Shown piece by piece: positions 6,465 through 14,300 of a stretch of DNA of 14,932 nucleotides. Every line of letters begins with the position of its first letter. Position 1 is the stretch's first letter. The notes below the pieces were generated by a model that searched no databases, was not told where the DNA came from, and worked only from the letters and a program-made list of their open reading frames with translations. Made by a program: the position numbers and the translations under genes. The stretch comes from Anaerolineaceae bacterium UBA2274 (GTDB lineage Bacteria > Chloroflexota > Anaerolineae > Anaerolineales > Anaerolineaceae): NCBI GenBank assembly GCA_002347705.1, contig DDWY01000098.1, forward strand, positions 1 through 14,932, given 5' to 3'.

Positions 6465-7727
6465 TTAATTCCTCTTTTCAAAAATGTGCACCACGCAGGT
6501 CTGCCCGGTTCCGCCCACATTGTGGGTCAGGGCATGCTTGAGGTTGCCGCGCAGCTGGCGTTCACCCGCCAAACCATGCATCTGCTTCCAAACTTCCACC
6601 ACCTGCCCTACCCCAGAGGCACCAACGGGATGCCCCTTCGATTTCAAGCCGCCACTGGTGTTGATCGGGTGGCTGCCATCTCGCGCGGTTTGCCCCTGCA
6701 TGGCTGCCTTCCAGCCTTCTCCTCGAGGGAAAAAGCCCAGATCTTCAGTTGCCATGATTTCAGCGATCGTAAAGCAGTCGTGAACTTCCGCGAAGTCGAT
6801 GTCATCCGGGGTCAAGCCTGCCATCTCATAAGCACGTTTTGAGGCTTTCGCCGCGGCGGGGATTTCACTCAGAGAGGCTCTCTCAGCCAATGCGCCATCG
6901 CTTGCCTGACCCGAGCCCACGATAAAGATTGGATCATCCGTGAATTTTGCGGCCAATTCCTCACTCACCAGCAGCACTGCCGCTGCTCCATCCGAGACCG
7001 GAGAGCAATCAAACAAGCGCAATGGCCAGGCGATCATCAGATTTGCTTTTGGATCCTTGAGGAAAGCCATTTCGTCTTCCCACTGAGGTAATGGTAAACC
7101 TTTCTGCTCAGCTTTGCGCTGCTTGCCGAGCATGACATCTTTGATTGATTGATTAAACTGAGCTTTCTCATTTAAAGCTCCGTTTTCGTGATTCTTAATG
7201 CCTACACGCAAGAGAGCGTCAGGATCAGCATTGTACTTGTCAAGATAGGCGGTTGCCATGGCGGCATAAAAACCCGGGAAGGTGAAACCGGCTGGGATCT
7301 CAAACATTGAGTCAGCTGCCAGAGCTAATGTGTCTGTAACCTTTGCCCCTGGCAGGTCGGTCATCTTTTCCAGGCCACCCACCAACACTACATCAACATT
7401 CCCCGAAGCAATTGCCAGCACGCCCTGCCGCAAAGCTACACCACTGCTGGCGCAGGCATCTTCAATTCGGGTACTTTCTACCGGTGAAATCCCAACCCAA
7501 CTTGCCACAATCGGTGCCAGGTGCGCTTGATTCTCAAAATGGTCAGAGCTAAAGTTGCCCATGTAGAAGGCTTCGATATCCTTGGGATCAAAACCCTTCT
7601 GAACGCTCTGCCGAAGCTCCTGAAAAGCCTCCACGAACAAATCCCGCGAGGTTTTCTCAGGGAATACCCCAAACTTGCTCATCCCCACTCCAACCACAGC
7701 TACGCCGCGCGATAATTTCTTCGCCAT
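6465..7727 (-). CDS. SCP-x/archaeal-type thiolase (acyl-CoA acyltransferase)
   Basis: This enzyme makes or cleaves a 3-oxoacyl-CoA using a Cys nucleophile, in the cytoplasm. It has 420 residues. Visible active-site elements are EDACASSG (89-96) with nucleophile Cys92, the HDCFTIAE loop (316-323), and GGLKSKGHPVGASG (359-372) with catalytic His366. The C-terminal CxGGG of classical thiolases is replaced by HNVGGTGQ (402-409), as expected for the SCP-x subgroup. The DUF35 gene starts 1 base after its stop, the usual arrangement for this thiolase class. The upstream small gene ends 3 bases before its ATG, and a GGAAGAGG ribosome binding site overlaps that boundary. By analogy it may act as an acetoacetyl-CoA thiolase or, like BbsB, on a branched or aromatic 3-oxoacyl-CoA. 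Family certain, substrate unknown. Confidence 0.92.
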   Translation of the reverse strand: MAKKLSRGVAVVGVGMSKFGVFPEKTSRDLFVEAFQELRQSVQKGFDPKDIEAFYMGNFSSDHFENQAHLAPIVASWVGISPVESTRIEDACASSGVALRQGVLAIASGNVDVVLVGGLEKMTDLPGAKVTDTLALAADSMFEIPAGFTFPGFYAAMATAYLDKYNADPDALLRVGIKNHENGALNEKAQFNQSIKDVMLGKQRKAEQKGLPLPQWEDEMAFLKDPKANLMIAWPLRLFDCSPVSDGAAAVLLVSEELAAKFTDDPIFIVGSGQASDGALAERASLSEIPAAAKASKRAYEMAGLTPDDIDFAEVHDCFTIAEIMATEDLGFFPRGEGWKAAMQGQTARDGSHPINTSGGLKSKGHPVGASGVGQVVEVWKQMHGLAGERQLRGNLKHALTHNVGGTGQTCVVHIFEKRN

Positions 7728-7730
7728 TAA

Positions 7731-8048
7731 TTACGCCTCTTCCTTTAAATAGGTGACAGCTCCCTGAAGGTCTGTCGGTCTGGCATGCTCACCAGCAGCT
7801 ACCAAATTCATTCTGAGCAGATTGTCTTTTATCTCGTAGCAGCCTTCATACTTCCCGACCAAACCAAAGGTGTGTTTCTGCTGGTCCATGTCAATCAGAC
7901 CTTCATCTGCCTGCCACGTGCCGCTCGAAACAATCCCCAATGCGTCATAGCGTGCTTCAAAACTGCCATCCTCAAGAAACAGGAAGAACAAACCAGGGTA
8001 AGACTGATCGTCAGTCTGGGTCCACTTGCCAAGTAATGTTTTATCCAT
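7731..8048 (-). CDS. Small conserved-looking protein of unknown function, predicted beta-rich (lipocalin-like?)
   Basis: I do not recognise this 105-residue protein with confidence. It begins MDKTLLGKWTQ; the GxW at residues 7-9, followed by alternating hydrophobic/polar strands (LFFLFLEDGSFEARYD, GTWQADEGLIDMD, GCYEIKDNLLRMNLV), resembles small lipocalin-like or calycin beta-barrels that bind hydrophobic ligands. It has no signal peptide, so it should be cytoplasmic. An AGGAG site precedes the ATG. It sits 11 bases after the CoA-transferase gene and 3 bases before the thiolase gene, so it is cotranscribed and probably cotranslated with them. A role as an accessory or ligand-binding factor for an acyl-CoA enzyme is possible but is inference only. 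That it is a real gene is well supported by spacing and the ribosome binding site. Confidence 0.8.
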   Translation of the reverse strand: MDKTLLGKWTQTDDQSYPGLFFLFLEDGSFEARYDALGIVSSGTWQADEGLIDMDQQKHTFGLVGKYEGCYEIKDNLLRMNLVAAGEHARPTDLQGAVTYLKEEA

Positions 8049-8059
8049 CTAAACTCCTG

Positions 8060-9379
8060 TTAAAAGAACTGTTTATCGGGAACGATGCCCAGTCGGTGGC
8101 ACTCTTCCCGGATTGACTCCCTGAAATCTGGATGGGCGATCCTGACCAGGGCTTCCATGCGCTTCTTCACCGACAAACCGCGCAATTGGGCGCTGCCATA
8201 CTCGGTCACGATTGTATCCACATCCTGACTGGGGACGGTCACTCCCGCGCCAGGAGCAAGGGTTGGTACAATTGTTGAAATGGTGCCATTCTTCGCCGTC
8301 GAACGCAGAGCGATGATGCCCTTTCCGCCTTGCGACATTTGCGCCCCGCGGTGCGTATCGAGCTGACCACCGGTGCCGCTGAACTGGCGCGTGCCAAGGC
8401 TCTGGGAACAAACCTGCCCCAGTACATCCACCTGGATTGCTGTGTTGATGCTGATCATTTTGTAGTTTTTTGCAATGACGTAAGGGTCATTCACATAACT
8501 TCCCCGCAGGAGCAGTACATCCGGGCTGTCATTCATAAAATCATAGAGGGGCTGCGTACCTATCGCAAAAGTAGCCACAAACTTGCCCGGATGGAGGATT
8601 TTACGGCTATTATCCGCTGCCCCGGCTTTCCAGAGTTTGTAAATGCCATCGACCAGCAGTTCTGAGTGGATACCAAGATGGCGCCGATCACTAATAAACT
8701 CTGCCAGAGCTGTTGGTGTGCCACCAATGCCCAGTTGGATTGTGCAGCCATCGTCGATAAACTCTGCCACATGCCGGCCGATTAGTTCATCGGTCTCATT
8801 CGGTTCAGCAGAAGGCACCTGCACTAATGGGCTGTTATTCATTACAAAGTGATCGACCAACGAAATTGGTATGACCACATCGCCATCAGTCCAGGGCAGG
8901 TTTTCGTTGACCTCCATAATCACCAGGTCTGCGGCGTCGATCATATCACGCTCCACCACCGCCCCCATCGAGAGGGAAACTAAGCCATCCGCATTGGGAG
9001 GTGTGCAGACGCCGAGCATCATATCGAGCCGACCGCCATGCCCCACCAGCTTATCGATGGCTGCTTGGTGCAGGTTGTTGGGGATATACGATACCCTTCC
9101 CTCCCCATGCACAGCACGATCCGGCGCACCGTAAAACCAGTTTTCATTGAAGAAGCGCCCTTCCATCTCCGGTTTCATGAAAATGTCATAGGGGCGCATG
9201 GGCAGGCAGGTCCAGGTAATGATATCTTCCAGCCGTTCTGCCTGCCTGGCTAATTCCTCGAGCATGCCCACTGGCTCAGAGGCAGCAATGCCAATCTGGA
9301 GGGTCATCCCTGAGCTGACTTTGCTAATCGCCTCAGGTATTGTTATTGTTTTTTGTTTATACTCTTCTTGCCAGCTCAC
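8060..9379 (-). CDS. Family I CoA-transferase (acetyl-CoA hydrolase/4-hydroxybutyrate CoA-transferase type)
   Basis: This enzyme transfers CoA between carboxylates through a glutamyl-CoA intermediate, typically from acetyl-CoA to a C4 or similar acid; some relatives are acetyl-CoA hydrolases. It has 439 residues, normal for the single-chain family. It carries the N-terminal IPEAISKVSSGMTLQIG start of the first Rossmann-like domain, the conserved IQLGIGGTPTALAEFI (214-229), LGIHSELLVDG (235-245) with the candidate catalytic Glu240, and the GTGGQLDTHRGA motif (335-346) in the CoA-binding second domain. The start is GTG at 9379, with a good GGAGG about 9 bases upstream and 13 bases after the preceding stop. 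In this cluster it would activate an imported or generated acid without ATP use. It could equally release the end product. The exact acyl specificity is not readable. Confidence 0.9.
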   Translation of the reverse strand: MSWQEEYKQKTITIPEAISKVSSGMTLQIGIAASEPVGMLEELARQAERLEDIITWTCLPMRPYDIFMKPEMEGRFFNENWFYGAPDRAVHGEGRVSYIPNNLHQAAIDKLVGHGGRLDMMLGVCTPPNADGLVSLSMGAVVERDMIDAADLVIMEVNENLPWTDGDVVIPISLVDHFVMNNSPLVQVPSAEPNETDELIGRHVAEFIDDGCTIQLGIGGTPTALAEFISDRRHLGIHSELLVDGIYKLWKAGAADNSRKILHPGKFVATFAIGTQPLYDFMNDSPDVLLLRGSYVNDPYVIAKNYKMISINTAIQVDVLGQVCSQSLGTRQFSGTGGQLDTHRGAQMSQGGKGIIALRSTAKNGTISTIVPTLAPGAGVTVPSQDVDTIVTEYGSAQLRGLSVKKRMEALVRIAHPDFRESIREECHRLGIVPDKQFF

Positions 9380-9392
9380 AACCCGGCCTCCA

Positions 9393-10400
9393 TTAAGGCA
9401 TGATAAAACAGGTAGCTGCCTGGTTGTAGCCTACACCAGATCCGCAAAAGACTACGCGCATACCGGAAGTGATCTTGCCCAACTTCACGGCGTCATGGAA
9501 AGCAATCGGCAGACAAGCGGAACCCATATAGCCCCACTTGTCCATCACATAATGCGCTTTTTCAACCGGCAAACCAAGATTTTCCATGACCAGCTTGATG
9601 CTGTTCACGTTCACCTGAGTGAAAATAATATGATCAATCTCGCTCACCTTAAACCCACCATTAGCAGCGCATTCACGCACGCGGGCAGGCCAGCCTTCGT
9701 GATTTACAGTTGCAGGGAAGGGTGTGACCAGTTTTACCTTGGTGCGCCCGGCCTCAACGCTCTCGACCGTGGCTGGTTCATAGGTTCCACCAGAGTAAAT
9801 TCCCCAGTTCTTATGGTACGAGCCATCGGCTTTGATTGAGCTGGACACAAAACCGGGCTTATCGGACGCGCCAACAACCGCGGCACCAGCGCCATCGCCA
9901 TAAAAGAACGCAGACACGTCGTGTTTGTAGTCGGAGAGTTTATGCATCATGTAGGCGCCGATCACAAGAATGTATTTCAGATGCGGGTTAGTGGCAATCA
10001 AGCCTGCTGCCTGAGTCAAAGCCGTTGGGAAGGAGGCACAGGCGCATCCAACATCCCATGTACCGGCATTGACGCAGCCAAGTTTGTATTGGGTCACAAC
10101 TGAAGTGGCGGGAGTGATGTAGTCCGGGCTGTCAGTGCCCACAATTACCAGGTCGATATCCTCAGGGGTCAAACCGGCATCAGCAATGGCTGCTTTTCCT
10201 GCTTCTGTAGCCAGGTCAGAAGTAGCCCAGTCATCCGGGGCATAAAAGCGTGTTTTGATACCGCTGCTGAGTTCAAATTTGCCAACAACCTCAGCAAGTT
10301 TTGGGCTGACCTCACCCATCCATTGAGCGAAAGTTTCATTGTTTATCTCGTTTTCGGGAATGTACACCCCGGTTCCTGAAATTGTTGCGTAACGTGTCAT
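9393..10400 (-). CDS. 3-oxoacyl-ACP synthase III (FabH/KASIII)-like protein with noncanonical active site
   Basis: This is a thiolase-fold enzyme of 335 residues. The N-terminus MTRYATISGTGVYIPENEI and the glycine-rich FYGDGAGAAVVGAS (166-179) are clear KASIII features. The nucleophile Cys121 lies in DVGCACASF (116-124). In FabH the other two catalytic residues are the His of PHQAN and the Asn of GNTSAAS. Here the matching segments read FTQVN (260-264) and WGYMGSACLP (289-298), so His is replaced by Thr261 and Asn by Tyr291. Asp90 in VGTDSPDY falls where HMG-CoA synthases have their general-base Glu. Canonical decarboxylative condensation is therefore unlikely; acyl transfer or a nondecarboxylative reaction is possible. 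I chose the ATG at 10400 over the longer frame (to 10541) because AAAGGAAAG precedes it, the protein then starts like FabH, and the longer form would overlap the dehydrogenase gene. Confidence 0.88.
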   Translation of the reverse strand: MTRYATISGTGVYIPENEINNETFAQWMGEVSPKLAEVVGKFELSSGIKTRFYAPDDWATSDLATEAGKAAIADAGLTPEDIDLVIVGTDSPDYITPATSVVTQYKLGCVNAGTWDVGCACASFPTALTQAAGLIATNPHLKYILVIGAYMMHKLSDYKHDVSAFFYGDGAGAAVVGASDKPGFVSSSIKADGSYHKNWGIYSGGTYEPATVESVEAGRTKVKLVTPFPATVNHEGWPARVRECAANGGFKVSEIDHIIFTQVNVNSIKLVMENLGLPVEKAHYVMDKWGYMGSACLPIAFHDAVKLGKITSGMRVVFCGSGVGYNQAATCFIMP

Positions 10401-10452
10401 GTTTTCTTTCCTTTCAGTAAATGATTGCTCTTCCTTATAGAAGAAAGGGCAA

Positions 10453-11217
10453 CTATGTACCCAAAACAATACCGCCATCCACGCTGATAACCGCTCCGTG
10501 GATATAAGACGCCTCGTCACTTGCCAACCAAGCGTAAACACTGGCTATCTCTTCGGGTTTTCCAAGCCGTTTCAAGGGGGTGTTTGATGCCATTCCGGCG
10601 AGCACATTCTCGGGCATCTTCTGAACCATTTCCGTCAAGATGAAGCCGGGAGCAACCGCGTTGACGCGGATTTGGTATTTGCCCAGTTCTCTTGCCCAGG
10701 TTTTGGTCATGCCGATAACCGCAAACTTGGTAGCGGCATAATTGGTCTGACCAAAATTGCCATATAAGCCCACCACGCTGGAGGCACTCACGATTGCACC
10801 ACCGCCCTGCTTGATCATATAGGGCACCACAGCCTGGGTGCAGTTGAAAACACCCTTCAGATTGACCGCTATCACAGCATCAAAGGCATCCTCACCCATC
10901 TGTCCAACCACTTCACCCTGCTTAAACTTGACGAACTGGCTGTCGCGCGTGATGCCGGCATTGTTGATCAAAACATCAATCCTGCCATACTTCGCGGCAA
11001 CTTCATCGATCCACACCTGGACTTCCTGGCGATTGACCACATTGACTTTCCAAAAGCTGGCGTCATTGCCCAGTTGCTCAGCCAATGCTTTGCCAGCTTC
11101 CTCATTCACATCGCAGATCACTACTTTTGCGCCTTCGGCAGCAAATTTTTCAGCTGTCGCTTTGCCTATTCCAGCGGCACCACCGGTGATGATACAAACT
11201 TTATCTTGCAAACGCAT
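10453..11217 (-). CDS. FabG-like short-chain dehydrogenase/reductase (3-hydroxyacyl-CoA or -ACP dehydrogenase)
   Basis: This is a classical SDR of 254 residues that interconverts a hydroxyl and a keto group, probably at C3 of an acyl thioester. Visible elements are the cofactor motif TGGAAGIG (11-18), NNAG (85-88), catalytic Ser147 in SASSVVG, Tyr160 and Lys164 (YAATK), and the C-terminal VDGGIVLGT. Asp36 at the end of the second beta strand (VVICDV) predicts NAD(H) rather than the NADP(H) used by biosynthetic FabG, favouring a catabolic, oxidative role. A loop of about nine extra residues (SQFVKFKQGEVVGQMGEDAF, 93-112) follows NNAGITRD, compared with E. coli FabG. It is the first gene of the cluster, preceded by AAGGAG 8 bases before the ATG and by a 162-base gap to the regulator gene. 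Confidence 0.9.
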   Translation of the reverse strand: MRLQDKVCIITGGAAGIGKATAEKFAAEGAKVVICDVNEEAGKALAEQLGNDASFWKVNVVNRQEVQVWIDEVAAKYGRIDVLINNAGITRDSQFVKFKQGEVVGQMGEDAFDAVIAVNLKGVFNCTQAVVPYMIKQGGGAIVSASSVVGLYGNFGQTNYAATKFAVIGMTKTWARELGKYQIRVNAVAPGFILTEMVQKMPENVLAGMASNTPLKRLGKPEEIASVYAWLASDEASYIHGAVISVDGGIVLGT

Positions 11218-11293
11218 TCCAGTCTCCTTTATTCAATTTTTAAGCAGAAAATAATTACGGAAATACCCAGTGTTCTTAGTTTACTGGTTCGGA

Positions 11294-11321
11294 GTTACAA
11301 ATTGGTAACAAAACAAGTCAA
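11294..11321 (-). promoter_or_regulatory. Possible promoter/operator of the SDR-led cluster
   Basis: On the minus strand a TTGACT box (11316-11321, 5 of 6 to the -35 consensus) is followed 6 bases later by GTTAC-N6-GTAAC (11294-11309). The same bases can also be read as the direct repeat TTGTTAC/TTGTAAC with an 11-base period. No convincing -10 box lies 16-18 bases after the -35, which would fit a promoter needing an activator. SARP-type activators are known to bind heptameric direct repeats spaced by one helical turn near the -35, so the adjacent regulator is a candidate binder. The motifs are visible; the function is inferred. Confidence 0.3.
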
Positions 11322-11379
11322 AGTAAAGATTTTTTTGGGATTTTCAGGATAAATGGAAAATTTGATCAAGGTCGCCGCG

Positions 11380-14300
11380 TTAACCTGAAAGCTCAAGAAA
11401 CAAGGCGCGCAGATCATCTGACTCTGCGCCATACATTTTGCGACCAACATCCACTGACTGGGTATAGACTTTGCGCACCATGCTGATATTCCCCAAGGCA
11501 TGATAGACCCGCATCTGGTACTGATATCCCACTTCCAAAAGCGGCTCCTGCCTGACCAGGCGGTTGCTTAATTCAAGCCCTTTCCCAAAATCATTATCTG
11601 CTATCGCTGCTTCTATTACCTGACTGAGGCAGTCCAGATACAGACGGTGGTAGTACTGCACTTCAGGCATGAAAGCTTCCTGCAACTGCTCGCCTTCCAG
11701 TAATTTGCCTTTGTAAAGAACCAGCGCCCGCTCTTTATCTTTTATCTGCGGGCTCAAGGCTAACTTTTCAAATTGATCAGTATCCAGGTTGATTTTCATC
11801 TGCTGGTTAAGCTGGTATTGCTCGCCATTACGGACCACAAACTGCGGGGGTTCCCTGGGGGGACGGTTTGGCTCCAAGGTCTGGTTCAGCGCGTTGAGAG
11901 TCACCTTGAAGTTATTAGCGGCGGTAGACTCATCAGCGTCCGGCCAAAAAAGGACCGCCAACTGCTCTTTATTCATCCCCTTTTCAAAGTTTACAGTAAG
12001 AGCCTGCAGTAGTTGACGGGCTTTATCCCGCTTCCATTGCTCTGCCGGTATCAGATGCTTGCCCTTTCGCGCTTCAAAGCCGCCAAAAAGGTTAAGACTT
12101 AAGGTGTAACCAGGATGATAATTGCTCACGCTATGTGGAAGATCGCTGAGAATCTGGCTGATCAACTCAGGCTGCAGCCCCATCTCTCGCGCGTGCAGCA
12201 CCAATGGATAGAAAGTGAAGGGATCATCTGGACCCAACAAAGTCCCACGTGTCAGCAAAAATTGGTATTGATGTCTCTGCACCAGTTCCAGACCCTGCTC
12301 GAGGAATAATAACGCGGAGCTTTTGTACCCCTGCTTGTCGGCTGTGTAAGCTTCCCAAAGCAATGCTGCCGCACTCGCCAGATTATCGTTTATCTTTTTT
12401 GCTAGCGATTCGGCCACTGAAAGGATATTTCCCGCGGCTTCAAACTCACCACCGAGCGCCAGACCGGCGCCCAGTGAAATCCTCACCATCAACCCTATCC
12501 ATTCGTCTCCAGCATTCCCAGCAATTAATAAAGCCTGATCACCAATGCGTTTTGCCTCCTCCAGGTTTCCGGCATACCCAACCAAGCGGCACAAGCCCCA
12601 CAGCGGCTCCACGTGAATACGCACGATGTCCACATTTTCAATCGCAAATTCGTACAAGCTCCGAATTTCAAGCACTCCCTGTGTGTCCAAGCCCTGCGTT
12701 AAGTCCAGCTCCAGCGCATGCCCCAAGCGCATCTTTGCGACTGCTTCCACATATTTTGCCTGCAACTGCCGTGATACCTGCAGCCCTTTCTGGGCATACT
12801 GCCGCGCGCTGACGTATTCTCCCATCAACGAACAGTAAAGTGATAGCAGAAGAGTAGCTTCGCGGTGGAAGCGTTGTGGTCTTGCCAATCTTTGATCAGC
12901 AGTTCCAAACTCAAGTTTTCTAAGCAACCGCAGCCCTTCTTCCAACCGCCCTGTGCGCAAGAGCAGACGGGCTTCAATGTAGGCCTGCGCCTCTGCATAC
13001 TTCAGAGAAAGCTGGCGCGCCTTCTGCAGGCTCTTTTCCGCCTCGGTGGTTGCCCCCTGGTTGACCTGGTTCTCGGCAATCTGAGTCAGCAGACCCGAAA
13101 CTTCTAATGGATACTCCACTGGATCCAGCAGCTCAAGTGCCCGATCGAGTAGCTGATCAGCGTTCACCGGGCGTAGAGTGTCCAAGTACACCTGAGCTTG
13201 TCCGCGCAGTGCCAGGCTCACCCCCAAAACATTTCCGAGATTCTGGTATAAACGCTGTGCTGTGCGATAGTACTCAAGTGCCAGATTGAAATTTGCCTCA
13301 GTGCGTTCCACTTCCCCTAAAAGGTAATTTCCGTATGGGTAATGGCCCAGTTCTTCTTGCGGCAGCTTCCCCAGCCAATAACGGACGCTCTGCTTGAGCC
13401 CGGACTGCAGCAAACGATCACCAACCTCATCCAGGATTTGGCGCAGTCTGGCAAAATCACCGGCGTAGATCAAATGCGAAATGGCCTGCTCCCAGTAATG
13501 ATGCGCGCTGAAATAACTTGCAAGCTTCCGATGAAGCCCTTTCTTGAGCTCTTCATTCTTTGAAAGACGGCTGAGCAGAAACTCGCGGAAAATGTGATGA
13601 TATCGGAAGACGTCTGGCTTCAGTTGCTCGATGAACAAACCTGAGCGGTATAGCTCGCATAAGGTGTCAGCGCTGTTTTGGCGGTCAAGTAAAAAGTCGC
13701 AGGTGTCGCTGTCCAAAAATTGCAAGACCGAAGTTCTGACCAGGAAATCCTGCTGCTCCTCCGATTGCATATCCAGCACTTCGTCTGCAAGGTATTCAAA
13801 CAGGTTCCCCAACGAGCTGTCGTTTTCTTCTTCCAGCAGGCTGCCCAGCGGTATGCCTGGCAAGGCTCTGATCGACTGCCAAACCACCTGCAGCCCAATC
13901 GCCCAGCCTTCGGTGCGTTGATGCAGCCTGGCGAGATCATCTTTGGGCAGGTTCAGTTGGTAGGTTGACCGATAAAGCTGGTCGGTTTCATCCGCAGAAA
14001 AGCTGAGGGAGTCCTTATCTATCTCAAGCAGCCTGCCCTTAACTCGCCACTTGTTGATCGATGGAAATTCCGGCTGCGTTCGACTCAGGATCATCACATG
14101 CAGGTTGGCTGGCAGATGCTCAATGAACCAATTCATCATGCCCAGGATCTCATCCGAATCGTTCAAACTCTGGAAATCGTCCATCACAAACAGGGCTTCT
14201 TCGTTAAATAAGGAAGTGATTGAGTTTATTAGCGTGATGAGGCATTCCTGCAGGTCAAGATCACTGTCTTCCAACACCCGCAGAGCCGGGAGACCGATCT

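Noticed and set aside
6464..6520. N-terminal extension of the DUF35 frame
   Set aside because: It overlaps the thiolase 3' end and is the antisense-like read-through of another frame; the ATG at 6463 has its own ribosome binding site.
9198..9839. 213-codon open frame on the plus strand
   Set aside because: It runs antisense across two well-supported genes (CoA-transferase and KASIII-like) and has no motif or plausible ribosome binding site.
10429..10444. TCTTC/GAAGA hairpin between the SDR and KASIII-like genes
   Set aside because: Five weak base pairs with no T tract; compatible with chance.
10401..10541. N-terminal extension of the KASIII-like frame
   Set aside because: The extra 47 residues overlap the SDR gene, lack any FabH similarity, and a good ribosome binding site sits at the internal ATG at 10400.
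12249..12812. 187-codon plus-strand frame inside the regulator gene
   Set aside because: Low-complexity Pro/Ser/Ala-rich antisense shadow of the regulator.
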